Shown here: positions 36,701 through 50,551 of the stretch, one piece after another
How the letters are laid out: the number at the start of each line of letters is the position of its first letter
Position numbering within the stretch: the first letter of the stretch is position 1
Assembly: GCF_000699445.3 (NCBI RefSeq)
Contig: NC_067198.1
Span: forward strand, 27,043,536-27,107,535
DNA: 64,000 bases
Direction of reading: 5' to 3'
From: Schistosoma haematobium
Lineage: Eukaryota; Platyhelminthes; Trematoda; Strigeidida; Schistosomatidae
Notes under the pieces: generated by a model
Seen by the model: only the letters and a program-made list of their open reading frames with translations
Databases searched by the model: none
Told to the model about the DNA's origin: nothing
Program-made: the position numbers and the translations under genes

Positions 36701-39700
36701 CCAATGGTTGGAGACTCTTGGTGACATGGCTCAGAATCGATCACAATGGCGTAGGTGTATACACTCTCTGTCTTCTCTTAAACTAAGAGGTTAAAATCGC
36801 TTCATATCTTTTTTTCTACGAACTAATTCTTTCTTCCTGTACCATATCCTTATACACAATCTTTCTTTTATATATCACCACCATTGACTTAACTACTTCT
36901 ATGAATCCGGTGTTCATCTTGCTGTGATAATGCGGTATGGCAACTTGAACCGATGCATATATGTGCCTGGTCCTACGTTGTAGCTGACTGACTGACACAA
37001 AATTAACACTGAAAAAGATCACCTACTGATCTCATGGTTGTGAACAGTTCATTATGAGAACTAGAGGTCATGGTGTCCAGTCGGTGTCCCAAAACAAGAA
37101 TTCAGTTCTCTATAATTTATATTCTGTTTCAATATAGGGCCTCCCTACTTCCATTGTTGAGAGGCAGTATCACTGAAGATGTTGCTTCTTCAGCTGACCT
37201 GTATAGAATGATAACACTTAAAGAAACGAATGTTGGAGCCAGTATAGCTTGGCTGGATCATCTTGATAAGTAATGGTAACCACCAGGTCAATGTATTTTC
37301 AATTATTATAGAATAACCGGAATTATAAATTAATACAGTAAATAATAAAAAAGAAACCTACTCTTCCTTTACCGCCCTGAGTATAGCATAGTAGTTCAAA
37401 TTTATCTAAAGGACACTTTTCGGTTTTATAGGGTCGAATTGTACCATTCTGTGGTAATGTATATGTTTCATTACAAATTGAACAATGAAGTCGTTGTGGT
37501 CGAGAATCTATAAACTTTAAGTATCGATGACATTTTCCACATCTAAAGTATGAAAATGCATAGTAATAACACAGAAAAAGGAAATTCAAGTTATCAAACA
37601 GTTGGATGAATGAAAACGTACACTGTCTGGAGTTATCTGAAATAAAAAATTCCTGAATTTCAATTCTCATAAAGTGAATTCACAATAGTTATAGACGTTT
37701 GTATAGGGATTCATATAGTTGCCTAGTTAGTAACTGACTACCTGAAGTTGAATTAATTTGGTGAACAAGAAATATCTCCGGTTAAAATAATTATATTACC
37801 ATTGAAAATAAAGATTTTCAACACATAAAATTCTTGACAGATTCAAATCTATTTCAAGGATCTAACGTTTATCTGATTCATATTCCAATTAGGGTATAAC
37901 TCAAGATTTTCAATTATTTACTTTGAAATGATTAGTGATTAATGTAGTTAACATTTCATGTAAACAACCTAATTTCTTTGATAAACAACGTGCACATTAT
38001 GCACACAAGAGCAATAGCATTTAAGGTTTTGTTGAAGAATCCAGATACAATCATTCACACCGAGTGATACTATACATCAAGATTGATTTTACGTTTTTTT
38101 TTGGTAGGAACTAACTTTAGTAAGAAATCTATATTCCATTTAATTTCCAACAGTCATGTATACATGTGTATATTAAAATCTAAGATCCACCAACTATGTT
38201 ACAGGTAATGATTCCAGTTAGTCGGCTCAGGTTCGACAAGTGCAATGGAGCTGAAGGTCAAGTATAGAAATTAATGAGCCACACCTTCAAATATTTGTCT
38301 ATAGTTAACCAAATTCAAACAAAATTGTACATGTTTAATATACAATGTCTTTAGTGAACCGTAGTTGATTTTTCTTATTGTCAATTTTATAACCTATAAT
38401 TAGACTATGTAACTACGTCCTAATAAAGGTTCATATATCAACTTAACAAATTCTTCTGGGTTCCATAAAATGAATTGCAAACGTCTAGATTTAATAGTTA
38501 CTAGAATTAGTCGAAAGTTACAGTATGTATGTTAAACACGAATTCAGCCATACGCTTGCAAATAACAACCTTACTTATGAATAAAAAAAAATCAGAAATG
38601 AGAATAAACAAAAAATGACTCTATAAAACATAATTTATCGAATGCCTATATTATTTTAGTGGCACTCGTATATAATACCTTTAATCTTTAAACCCTGGCA
38701 TCATAACAACGATCAGTGATAATAGTGATTTTGCTTCATGTATCTTGATGTATCATAAACAAGTACTATCATATAGTTTTTGTTTCGATAAAGTTTTCTC
38801 ATCTGTTAATGTTTTAGAAAAGTCCATCTTGCAAATAAAGTCAAAACTACTAAATTTTAAAAAAATCAAGCGAGTTGTTGTCCACTTACCTGGATAAAGG
38901 TTTACCTGAACTAGCTAGAGTAGTGAATGAAACTTCAAACAATTGATCCATACCATTGATATGTTCAACAAAATAACGATATTTTGCGGCAAAAATAGCT
39001 AAAACAAATTGTAATACTAAATCATATTTAGCATGACCACGAGCAATATGATTTAATTGTTCTTCAACAGCTCTACGCATATGTGGTAGGACAAGTTCGG
39101 CATCGATTGTTTGATAACCATGAACAAGTACAATCCCTAATGGTGTAGGTTGTAGTTTTCGCCCCGAAAGAAGCTGTGTTTGATTAAGAAAGAACACATA
39201 CACACAAACATATAGATAGGAATAGAATGAACGAGAAAACAATAATTTCGAAAGTAAAAAAGTTATACCTCGAGAAAATAAAAAATAATGAAAAATCTTC
39301 AAAAAATAACAAAAAATAATTTCTACATTGATTTCTCGTAACTAAGTCAGTAACACATTTCAAGTTAATGAATACCATAAAGTGAAAAGTATAAAACATT
39401 GAAACTAATACGATTGTTAGTCTATTTAATGTTTAAAAGTAGTCTACAGTAAAATTAAGTGCTTTTATATGGTTAATAATTGAGAAAGTAAATTAATAAA
39501 GCATGTTTTTTCATGAGAGTATAAGGCCTTCTATTAAAACTAGACAGCTTAGCATTGAACACTTGTTTCAAAGTTAATAAGCTCTCAATTACGAATTGGA
39601 TGTAGAGGATAACTTAAAATCATAGTTTCTGCTATTTCATGATAATCCCGTATTTTTCAGTCAATATAGGTTTTATATTATTAGACATTAAAACATTATC

Positions 39701-42700
39701 ATTACTATCAAATCAGAATGAAATGCAAACTCAGAAAATTTACACTAAAAAGATTTAGTTAGTAATTTGTTGTATTTTATTTGCTAACGTTGAACGTCTA
39801 ATCAATAAACAGAAAATTAGTAAGTTAAAGATTTATTCTCCATTTCATTTCCATTTGTTTAAGTGAATAAATAAATATATAATTGACTTATAATTATTTA
39901 AATAATTAAGCAGATGTCTACTTGATTAAATTTTCACATAAAAACAGTACGAATCAACATGGATAATCTTAGTGGAATAAGATAATGCTGATTTATAAGC
40001 GAAGTAAGTGACTTAAGTTTTTTACATGAAAGCCTGAAGTTAATCCTAGTATTCAGCTAAATATATACATGATGGTTGTAGGGAATCTAGGGTTAGACCC
40101 CAGTAGCTATGTGCTATATAAGCCAAGATAATTTCATGTTGAACAATATCAAGATATATATATAGTGATGAACAATTGCCATCTATATATTAGTGTGACA
40201 ATTTGAACAGCGATACACTCCTGCCAGCTTCTGTAAACACAGGGAACAAGAACTCAGGTGGAAAACACCAATTTATTGTTTGATACAAAATTACAGAATA
40301 TCTTGGTAAAATATAAGGAGCATACATTGAATAATTCATTTGCAAAATTTCATCACCTAACCTTCACATTCAGTATGATTTTTCTGGTCCACAATTATAT
40401 TTTTATTTTCGTTTCTGTTTTCTTCAAGTTGACCTTCATAGCCTTCTGCTGCCAGGTTTTCCACTTCCAATTGGTGTTACATACTACTTATATCTGTCAA
40501 CATAAGTAGCATATACCACATACAGACTATGACTGACTGAAGGGTAGTCAGAGGTAATGAGCAATATGGTCCTAAAATGTTAACAGTGACTCAATTACCT
40601 TGCGTATTTATTAGCCTCTTAGTCTTATTGCTAAGTTCATTTCATATTATTGATCTCCTCTCTCACGGTATTGGTGAGAAAATGTAGTACCCTGAACTGA
40701 TACACATCTACCCTAAGTCTCGAATTGTCTATATTAATTAATTATTAATTTTAATCCTTACTTTGGTTAGTTATCTAATCTACCTCGCAATTAATTTGCC
40801 TCTATATAAATAAATAAACAGTTTGGTTATTGTTATAAGTGTTGACATTTGCTGAGTCGAATTATCTCTATTTAGGGACACAAAAATAATACGGACATAA
40901 ATACGAAGAAACAAATACATAATATCATCATTATGATAGAGAATTTACTTGAACATAACCTCTTTGAACGATATTTTCTATATGTGTTGGGATTGATGCA
41001 TCAGTTCCAATCCCATGACGTTCCATAGCCGTAATTAATTCAGCCTCAGTTAAATAGTCTGGTGGACCAGTTTGTCCTTCAACTAAACTTGGTTCTTCAA
41101 GTAAATTGAATTGATAGCCTTGATTAAGAAGTGTTATAGGCAACGATTTATCTTCTATTGCTTGCCAAGTTAATATTCGTGTAAAACCAGGGTCAACTAC
41201 TTTTAATCCACTTATTGTAAACAATTCACCATCACCAACGGATACGGTCACTTGTGTTTGTTCATAACAACAATCGGGCATAATCTTCAAGGTAAATAGG
41301 GAAAAAAGAGTATCATCGTGTTGGTGATGCTAGATATCCAGAAATCACTTGGTGAACTTATTTTTGTAATTTAATTGTGGAAATTTGAATCCTTCATTTT
41401 CGTTCTAAAAGCGCCCACATAATTCACAATAACTTACAGTAAAAACATCTTAGACTACATGGAAGTAATTAATTACACAATTTACTTTTTCAAAACCGAT
41501 CAAAATTTGCCAACCAAGTTATGTGAAATGCACCTACGATGTTTAGTATAAAGCTTTCAACGCTAATGAAAAAAACTAATGTACAGTATGTAACAGTTAC
41601 TAAGTAATTCAGTTCTAATAAATTTCAGTAACTGACTGAATAGCTTAGTTCGAAGAAATTTTTCACCATGGACTGATATCAATGAAGAATTAAAAAATGT
41701 CACTTTCGACTTTGGACGCAATATGTCTTCTTGGTATTCTAAAAACATACATCTACACTGATAAATGAGCATTTAAAATTTTTTTAAAATACAAAATCAC
41801 TTACAGTAGCGATAAAATGTTGTGTAATGTACTCATACAATCGATATGCTTCATGTCCCAGTTCTTGGGAAGACGCAAAACGCATAGGAGCAATAGGAGG
41901 ATGGTCACCTGCATCATGACCAGCACGAGGTGGAGTTAACCCACTTTTTAGAATTTCACGAGCTAGATCTCCCCAAACTGGATTATTCACCTAAAATGAT
42001 TAAATCGATGTAGAGAAAAACAGAGGTGGTGAATTAAAATTTTAGCATGAAATTACATGCAAAATAAAACTCATTAATTATAACTAAACTTATGTATTTC
42101 TTAGGATGGAAGCATTAGGAAGATCGTTCAGCGTGCAGATAAATATCCTATAAATCGGGTTTTAACTGGACAAACACAGGAAATGAGGGGGGAATGGAGA
42201 ACTGTTTACTTAGAATTGTGGAGCTCAGCAGCGTGGAATGACGACTGTGTTCCAATGTTCTCTGATCTTTAATATTTGTGTGGTTAAAATTCAGTTCGTG
42301 ATTCAAATGATTTATTCGTCTTAATGGTTGCGATTGCTTAAACTTATTATCTGGTTGAAGTGAGAATGATGGATAATAACTATGACCGACAACGTTCAAG
42401 ATTTCTATCAATCTAAATACAGTAAAACCTATGAACTTTGTACTGTACTAATGTCATCTCATGTGAGAATCTAAAATTTCAAGAAAAGTAGGAAAGTACT
42501 GTAACAGGCAATTATAATCTCCTTTTTGGAAAATTCCCCAGTTTCCTGCAAATAAGTATAGATGAGTCTCACTTCACCTACTTTAGTTTTGGCAGCCATC
42601 AAACAAGAACAAAATGTAATGTAATACTGAGTTCGGAAGTTTTCACCTAGTAACTAGGTTACATTAATTGGACTAGGGTGTAAAATAATTATGATTACTA

Positions 42701-45700
42701 TATTAATCTTACATGATCAGTTTGTGACAATGAAGAATACTTTAATGATAGACGTTGAATTTGAGACAGGCTGGAATATTGTTACAATAAACATACCCAA
42801 AAAACATCAAGTGAAAACTCAATCTTAAAACTATAATAATTGGTTAGTTGATCAAATATAGTAAAGTAAAAGAGTTAGTCACTGAAGCTACTGCTCCGAA
42901 TCATGTTGAGGTTCACATCGAACTTGAATTTATTCACAATTCCAATTCTTTAAAATCTAAATTGTCTCAAATGATTGTTTGCATATATACTCAATCTTAG
43001 ATAACATATTTCCAAGAGTAATAAACGTAAGAAAACTATCTTGGTGGCTTTTCTGAAGAATACTAACAAAACGTATCATACCTGCTGCTGTAGTAATCCA
43101 CGTAAATCAAATGTGTTTGGATAAGCTGTTGTCTCAGTACGTGGATAGTTTATGTAACCAGATGTATACAATCGTTCCGCAATAGCCATTGCACTATGTG
43201 GTCCAATACCTAAACCAGCACTGGCAACTCGTAACATTTCTACTGTATTCAAACCTTGTGGACGTGGTTTAATTTTATGTTTGACAGATACCTGGACGAC
43301 TCTAAAATAGAGTTAAGTTTACAAATCTTAAAAGGCAGTAAAATAAACGCATATGCATGACGTATGACCGTTTAAGTACAATTATTTGAATAAAATATAC
43401 ATTAAAACAATTCGATTCATGAGAAAATGAGAAATAAATACTTTTCTGCATATGAAAAGCAGTCCTTACGCTTATTCATTTAATCGCAAACAAACGTTTC
43501 TGAAATGAGTTCTAAACCAACTTTCTTAAAGTCGTAACAAAGCAATTTACAGACAACCATTTTTCGGTCACAATACCAACTTTCAAAAAAAAAAATCAAT
43601 TTAAATCACTGATCTTTAGATCTTTAAAATTTCAGTAATTTCGACTACGTAAACGTACTGAGCCTATAGCTTTATGAAAGAACTTGAGCATATATATGGC
43701 ATAAAACTACGTGATAATATATGGAAATTTTGTGTCAGGAATATTTACCGTTTATCATAACTCTCATAATGAAACTGAAGCATCAAGACTTAAAAAACTA
43801 TTTGATGGTTTATTATCATTTTCTGTTTAAAGTTATAAAATCACAGAAATTAATTATAAAACAAAAAAATTGATTAGGAGCAAGATAATTTTAAGTTTTT
43901 TTATTGTTTCAGACATTTTCATACATATGTGTTCATGATCAAAAATCATTCCAGAATACTCAAAATTCACGTTAAGCATATAAGCCTTTACCATTGCAAC
44001 GAGCGTACAGAAGCATTATAAATGCATATTTCTGTGCAGTTTTTAAATAGAAAGAAACAGTTTTGAAGAAACATACATATTCAAATAGTTATTAGACTGG
44101 TAACAACGTGAAGTGACAACTACAGTCGAATTCATGTACTTGATACACTTGATTAATTATTTTATTACTGATTATGAAGAAAAGGAACAACGCAATAACC
44201 AAGTTATCTAACCAATCATCATATAATAATCTTTGATATAAATCAGTTTACTACTTTCATTGTGAATCTTTCACACCATAGCTATTTTCTTACAAACAAA
44301 AAGTTTTGGTTTCGTTGACTTACTCTGCTGTTTTGGAAGACTTGACTCGACCTAAAAATACTGAAGCAGCTTCTTTATCAAAGATACGATCACGATTCCA
44401 TGACATTTCTAATACACCCCCGGTATCATCTACACCCGAGACCTATGATCGAAAGAAAGCACGTTATTATTATTAACAAAAATGAATCGGAGGTGAGAAA
44501 CTAAAAATGATTTTATTAAGACAGGATAAATCTTCAGATACTTGATTTAGTACAACATATATGAGCAAACAACATTGTTTTAAATTAGATTGTTATCAGG
44601 ACTTACTTTAATGTGTAATAATATTTGTATGTATATTCGGGGTTCGCGTAATTAGTGGAGCAGGTAAATTCACTTTTTATCTTCCCTTAGATCCCAAGTT
44701 TCTGAATTCCTCGTAGGTTCTATTATTATTGCACTAATTTATTTTTATCTCGACTTGTAACTTGGATCAATAATCTTTTCTATTACTATTATTACTATTA
44801 CCATCTCTACTATTCTGGGATTAGTCCTGATAATTTAATCGAGCTATGCCAATGGGGTATGGCAACTTGAACCAATGTACACATGTCCCAGGTTCTACGA
44901 AGTGTATGACTGACTGACATATGAAAATATCAAACTAATCAAGACAGTTTATGAGCCTATGATAACAACGAAAAAGATAATATAAATAAACCTAATGACA
45001 GGTGTACTACTAATGATAACAAGAATAAAGGTTCGAATCATTTAATCAAAACTGAAATTTGATATCTATGACTTGCATAAACTGACAATCTATAGAAAGG
45101 TGATAAACATGACTTAATGTGAAGTCATACAATACCACCTTTGAAACTCATCTAATATCAGTATTGATAACGCGACATAATAGCACAAACCTTGATAGTT
45201 ACAAAACTTTTAATGAATCCATGACCCAATATCCGGAAAATAAATTGGTAAAACTATTATTAATAGGATGTATCTCACCTTATTCTTAATCAGTGGAAGA
45301 TGTAAATTTAAATGATCAGATAAGTGGCCGAAGAAAATACAATTTTTCTAATGTTAAAGTAATGTGACCAACACTAAGTCAATAGCTCAAGTAGTTATGC
45401 AATCAAATGAAAAATACACATTAGTATCCAAAATATAAACAAAGGGAACTATAAGTGACATATTAACACTTAATGTAAATAGGAAGACAAAGGTTCAAAT
45501 CACCAATGAACGCAATATAGAATTACTGTTTATTTACTGCACATAGTTTGTAAGTTATACAGATAGAGATATAGAATAAGTAAGTAAACCCAAGTCTCGA
45601 AACGGAATAAATAGTGAGACCGATTATCAACTAGTCCTAGAGAAAATATATGACAGAATTTAAAATTTTCTGCCACATTATAAAAGTTGGCTAAACATTC

Positions 45701-48700
45701 ATGGTTAAAACTATGAACACAACGTTTTTAGTTACCTTTATCCGCCAAAATGTTTCTGGTTTAAATGATTGGATTTGATCGTGTCGTTTTACGCAAAATC
45801 CAAGTGTAGGTGTTTGACAAGGTCCAAACGACACAAGATTGCTGTTTAGATCACCATACTTCCCCTTAAACAGAATGAAACTTTTATTCCAAGAGAATGT
45901 ATACAAAAACCAATAAACAAATGAAAGCAAGATATATGAGTAGATGGTTAACAAAAACTACTTACTTAGTGAAAAACAAACAAATATAAAATGCTAGCAA
46001 TAACGGTCTAAATTTTACCGTAAAATCTTCAATTTCATTCTATCACTACCACGATAAATGAGACTAATAAGCCAGAATTAGTGATAATTACCTAGTAAAC
46101 TTGTGATGCAGTCAAATTACAACGATTCGTCTAGCCATACAGTACACACTATTATTTATCAATTACATTTATTTAAGAACAACATTGGGCAGCGAATATA
46201 AAATACGCCACTTAAAGCGTGGTAATAACAGTGACGAGAGAGAAGAAAAATAGTTAAAATAATTGAACAAAAATAGTATATGATAGAAAATACAGTTAAG
46301 CTAACAATACAAACAAAAAAATCCTCCCACTTAAGTGATTTCTTTTCATTATTTTACGAATTTAAAGGAGGATTACAACAGGATCGTCATTCTTTGGCTT
46401 CTGTCCCAGGCACTGACTGATAATATTCTAAGTCACTAGGTTGCACTGCCTATCAGACCCCAATCAGGATTTACGATGGATAGACAGACGCCAACCTGAC
46501 ATAGCTTCCTTTCATACCGCAGCACCATGCCATAAACTGACCATCTCGCTTTTTCCAACTAGTTCCAGAGTCGACAAATAATGGATGATGTGGAAGTCTT
46601 TGGGATGACATTCGTGCCGTGTGACTAAGCTACTGAAATCGACATTTCAAGGTGATGACGCCAACTGAGTGGTTGTCACCGTGCTCCAGGGCTTTGCCGA
46701 ACCTAAAGAATACTAACAAATGTTGTCGGAAAACGTCATCAATTCTTATGAGGAAAAGAAGACCGACGCCAAACATTCTCAATTTAGAGAGGCCAGATTT
46801 CACAAACATAGAGTAGATTCTCTCTCCCTCACTGAATCGCTGTAAACCCGATCTTTTACAGACAGACTAAAAACGCGACTGCATCAAAGACAACCTGGGT
46901 TCCCATAAGCCACTCTGGCTTTTACTACCACTCATACAATCACCAGCACTCACACGCCTAGCTAGGTACACAAACATTTAGCTTAATTATGACGCAATAT
47001 CGCCGGGAGTGATTGTAGGCACAGGGCTTCTGCCAGTCTTATGAAAGTGTTTTGCACTTAGAAGGTGCAAAGCAAATGGCATACCAATTGACATTGATTA
47101 CAAGATGAAGTAAGGATAGCACATATCGTCATAAAGTAATACAATATCATTCGAATACTCAAGATCGAAAGGTGTTTTTCTAGGTAACACATTCAGACCA
47201 TCATTATCAACTTCCTAGTTCCATCAAAGTTGTTTTTAGAATATCATTGATGGCAAAGTTGGAGAGGAATGATGAAACTAGTCAACCCCGCAAAACTCCA
47301 CTTATGGAATGAAACAAAGGGGGAGGTGGTTATATGTATTCATTCTGCCTAAGATGTTTGTATAAAGACCATACAAGATGTCAATAAACTTCTCAGGAGC
47401 ACCCCTTCTTGACGGACAAGATTAAAATACATTCCTATCCAACGAATTGAAGGTATTCCTGATATCAAAAAGCATAAAGATTGTTCACCTGAAATAAGGA
47501 TGAAGGTGCTCTAACATTTGTGAAGGGTGAAGATGAGGTCGATGCATCCACGATCACACAAAAAAAACAGCCTGCTTTTCATCAGTCAATCTTTTATGGG
47601 ATTTGGACAGTCTGTGAAGTATGATGAGAGCCAATAAGTCGAACGTGATAGACTATATCTGTTGCCGAAAGTTACTGCACTGATGACATAGACTTTTTTT
47701 ATAGATGTTGACGACTATCACCTCATTCCAAAGTGCTGAAATGAACTCTATTTACAAAGCCTTACCAAACAACTCAATCTAATGATCAAAGTTTGACGTC
47801 ACCCTTAAAAAGAGTAGGAGACAATTTACCCGGGCGAAGTGACTTGTGCAGCTTTAAAAGATAGAGTTCTTTTAGAACTACCCCCTTGTCAAGTGGATAG
47901 GTTGTCAACGGCTAGGGAGTGTAGGATAGTCTGGTCTATGTTGCTGGGGAAGCAGGTCAACTGAACCGCACATAGAAAAACCCTTGGATGCTATTGAATA
48001 GCGTCCCATCAATTTTTCCGATTGTTTCACTCACAAGGTCCCTGTAGAAACCCATAGCTTACATAAATGGGACGTTTAGCGACGCCACAAGCGACTTTAA
48101 CAGCCATTTCCAAGACCTTATGCAAGCGCAGCCAGTTTCCATCTGTAATTTTTGGTGGGATAATAGCTATCTTTGAATCTAGCTCAGTTTGATATTTCGC
48201 TGCGACGAAAGTTGGAGCCGATTTACTTATAACAATCTGTTTAAGAAGATGAATTGATTCAGCCGGTGGGAAGAAAGATAAAGATGGCAAAAATGAGGGC
48301 ATGATATCACCATTTAAGGTCATACCATGCCAAACAGGTCATTTTAAAATTGTTAAAACCAAAAGTAGTAAGATAAAGATCCGATAGGGAAGTCATAATA
48401 CAAACTACACTAGGGAGTAGTGGCAATAAGCTGTTTCTCACAGGAAATTAGTATCTCCAGTCACACAGTCTTCCCACGAAAGAATTTAAAAATGAAGGGC
48501 TACAGAATTTAAGATATACTTTCTAGCCTAACGGAGTATCGATAAGGGTATCATTAAGCAGTCTCAAGGGATTATGTATTCATTTCCATGGATGTAGTAG
48601 TGATACTTAAAGTTTTGAGGAAATAGACGCTAATTATAATATTCGGGCTTGTATTTCAATTAAAATACTTATTACTACATTATTCGCAATCCGAATAGTC

Positions 48701-50551
48701 TGTTTAGAGACACGTTTATGAACAGTTATACGTATTTAGATAAAAAGCTAAATAACCTAAAAAAAATCTCGTCGGAAAGGGAATACAAACGTTACCATAA
48801 TTATGATTTTATAAACTATTTTAATAATTAAAGGAAGACATTGCTTCAATTCTGAAAACTCACCTGAAAAAATTTCGTTTGGAACCTAGTGAACGCACAA
48901 CCGATTCGAAGATCAAGTTCTTGCCTAGCATCTACTGACAATGCTTCGTGTTTATTAGGTTCTCTAAGATTTTTCATAGCACCATGTAGTTCTTGGTCAG
49001 TAACAGCACTGAAATGTGCACGTAGAATTCTTTTCTAAACGTAAAATCACGGTTAGACAGACTAATCATAAAATAAAAAGTTTATGAAATGAGACGAATA
49101 AGTATTTTCACTTTAAGCTAGGATTAAGGACAATGCGCTCTCAAAATATGGGATTAAAAGAAACCAATATGTTCAGTACAATTGAGCGGTTGGAATCAAG
49201 TTTCTTTATAAACTGACGCTTACATGACATTTCATTTACGAGAACTAATATTTTCCAATAATAACCCCTGGTATGAAAATTAAGTAAAAGCGGAAACGCA
49301 AAACAGAACGCAGAAGCTACTACTACTACGTTGTAAATTTGAAACATATACAGTAAATCAGGTGCTAATGAAGTGGAAAACTGAATGACAAATGAGCCTC
49401 CAGTTGATATTTCAATAGTTGTAGTGAGCCGAAATAAACTATGACTATTCACCAAGCAACTGCTAATCTCCAAACATTAAAGCACTTTTGAACAAGGTGA
49501 CGGAAGTGCAAACTTATAAACGAAGAAAGAAAACCATCAAATGTGATAACTTAATAGAAACAGATTACACCTGTCAATCAGTTAATAGAAAAGATCGGGA
49601 ACGTTAATAAAAAGCTGTCACAATATTACAATAATGTGTTCGAGATACTTAATAATTATGATCTGCACTAGTGTTCGATGACACACCTCAATTGGTCATT
49701 ATAATTCTTAAACGTTTAAAGTTGTACACAGTTGCATAGTCGAAAATAAGTGAAAAGTTATTAATGTTCTAGAACTATCAACTCTTTTAAAACTTTAACT
49801 CTCAACTTATACATAACGTACTCGTTATTGAATGACAATTCATCTTTTAATATAATGCTGATAACTGGAAATAATTAAACTCATTAACTCATATGAAGCT
49901 GAAGGAAAAGCAAAGAACTACAGTGAATTTAATGTATTCATCAAAAGTTGTCGCTTTTCCTTTGTTTAAGTTTATGAAAGAAACTGAATGTATGAAAATT
50001 CTTAATGGTAACAAATAAAAAATAATAACGCATTGAGAAGTAAATAAACATGATATATAAGCAACTCACGGGGTGTACCATAACTGAATGAACACAATTG
50101 ATAACTTCAAAACAGATATTTTCACCCTCTTTGTCACAATCCAGCCAAAGAATTAATATACCAGCATTTTTCGCCTAAACAATAGTACTGTCAAAGATAT
50201 AAAAAACCTCGTGGCGAAGAAAATCCACCATTTTCAATTTGGGGTTAGCTTCCTTTTTCTCAATCGGGGCAACAAACAGCTCAGCCTGAATTTGAAAGAC
50301 TAGTAAAATCAACTTACAGGATCTACTTTATCCCAACTATTATAACGACTTAAGAAATCGACATTCATTACGTGACCACACACTGACGTCATTTTAAAGC
50401 GAACTTGTTCACTCATAAATTGACCAGTCCATTCATGAATAGAACATGCTCCATTGAATCCACGTCGACTTGAATTACGCTTATTAGATAAGGATTTCGC
50501 TATTGATTCAGCTAGTGATGGTTTCTCAGCAACCATGAATACAGTCTGCAT
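30575..50551 (-). CDS. TOP3B: DNA topoisomerase 3-beta (14 exons, 852 aa)
   Basis: Type IA topoisomerase: a transient tyrosyl-DNA (or RNA) link in one strand permits strand passage; animal TOP3B acts with TDRD3 and also on mRNA. Exons: 50551-50318, 50285-50208, 50174-50070, 49034-48864, 45864-45736, 44442-44324, 43301-43082, 41990-41805, 41284-40949, 39173-38890, 37542-37362, 33821-33622, 31808-31703, 30784-30575. All phases agree and the total is 852 codons, near the 862 aa I recall for human. [19 protein letters not shown] and [11 protein letters not shown] (D116, D118, E120). Catalytic Tyr331 lies in INYPRTET (codon 43147-43145). Then [23 protein letters not shown], several CxxC zinc modules and an Arg/Gly tail. 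All key residues are present, so it looks functional. Two introns are only 32 and 33 bp. Retrotransposons sit in the introns but no exon is hit. Confidence 0.96.
31073..31091. repeat. (TA)n microsatellite in the TOP3B last intron
   Basis: About nine TA units, seen directly. Confidence 0.9.
31703..37542 (-). CDS. TOP3B: TOP3B zinc-finger region (exons 11-13)
   Basis: Exon 37542-37362: [10 protein letters not shown] and [16 protein letters not shown]. Exon 33821-33622: [29 protein letters not shown] and [12 protein letters not shown]. Exon 31808-31703: [13 protein letters not shown] and [11 protein letters not shown]. This matches the order of C4 zinc modules in animal TOP3B. The intron between exons 11 and 12 (33822-37361) carries the antisense RTE copy. 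Confidence 0.93.
35470..36999 (+). mobile_element. 5'-truncated RTE-like non-LTR retrotransposon
   Basis: Lies in a TOP3B intron, antisense to the gene. The element starts inside the reverse transcriptase and continues to a 3' UTR (36795-36980) and a TGAC tandem-repeat tail (36983-36999). The tail and overall layout are typical of RTE-clade elements. The stretch 36613-36999 is matched in inverted orientation at 24425-24806. Confidence 0.88.
35472..36794 (+). pseudogene. RTE-like reverse transcriptase, truncated, one in-frame stop
   Basis: Readable from about 35472 in the frame of 35631: [63 protein letters not shown] (intact catalytic YADD) and NFTYLGSLI, then SVLLYG. A TGA at 36321-36323 stands where a Cys is expected before ETWPLK. 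The same frame then stays open to 36794 through [14 protein letters not shown] and [15 protein letters not shown]. The endonuclease and N-terminal RT are missing. A single nonsense change and no frameshift suggest a young copy. Confidence 0.88.
38890..41990 (-). CDS. TOP3B: TOP3B core domain, second half (exons 8-10)
   Basis: Exon 41990-41805 begins [13 protein letters not shown] and holds [15 protein letters not shown] and [11 protein letters not shown]. Exon 41284-40949 holds [19 protein letters not shown] and [18 protein letters not shown]. Exon 39173-38890 holds [20 protein letters not shown] and [16 protein letters not shown]. All are close to animal TOP3B and contain residues of the conserved type IA core. 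Confidence 0.95.
43082..50551 (-). CDS. TOP3B: TOP3B TOPRIM and catalytic-tyrosine region (exons 1-7)
   Basis: Exon 1 [16 protein letters not shown] and [18 protein letters not shown]; exon 2 [15 protein letters not shown]; exon 3 [17 protein letters not shown]; exon 4 [19 protein letters not shown]; exon 5 [18 protein letters not shown]; exon 6 [15 protein letters not shown]; exon 7 [15 protein letters not shown] and [14 protein letters not shown] with the active-site tyrosine. Introns 50317-50286 and 50207-50175 are 32 and 33 bp. Confidence 0.96.
44700..44922 (+). repeat. RTE-like 3' UTR fragment with TGAC tail
   Basis: The stretch 44850-44922 matches 36930-36999 (GGTATGGCAACTTGAACC and the TGACTGACTGAC tail) with several differences. 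It is an older, strongly truncated copy in TOP3B intron 5, antisense to the gene. The left boundary is a guess. Confidence 0.65.
46380..48330 (-). mobile_element. Decayed RTE-like retrotransposon in TOP3B intron 4
   Basis: Runs in the same direction as TOP3B. At 48323-48027 a 98-codon open frame resembles the linker between endonuclease and RT ([20 protein letters not shown]). At about 47480-47250 the broken RT reads [34 protein letters not shown] and GRMNTYNHL, with stops and shifts. Near 46560-46390 the C-terminal end FMAWC/MKGSY is still visible. Many lesions make this much older than the copy at 35470-36999. Confidence 0.72.

Noticed and set aside
48027..48323. 98-codon minus-strand frame as an extra TOP3B exon
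   Set aside because: TOP3B exons 4 and 5 join perfectly without it; its residues fit an RTE linker better.
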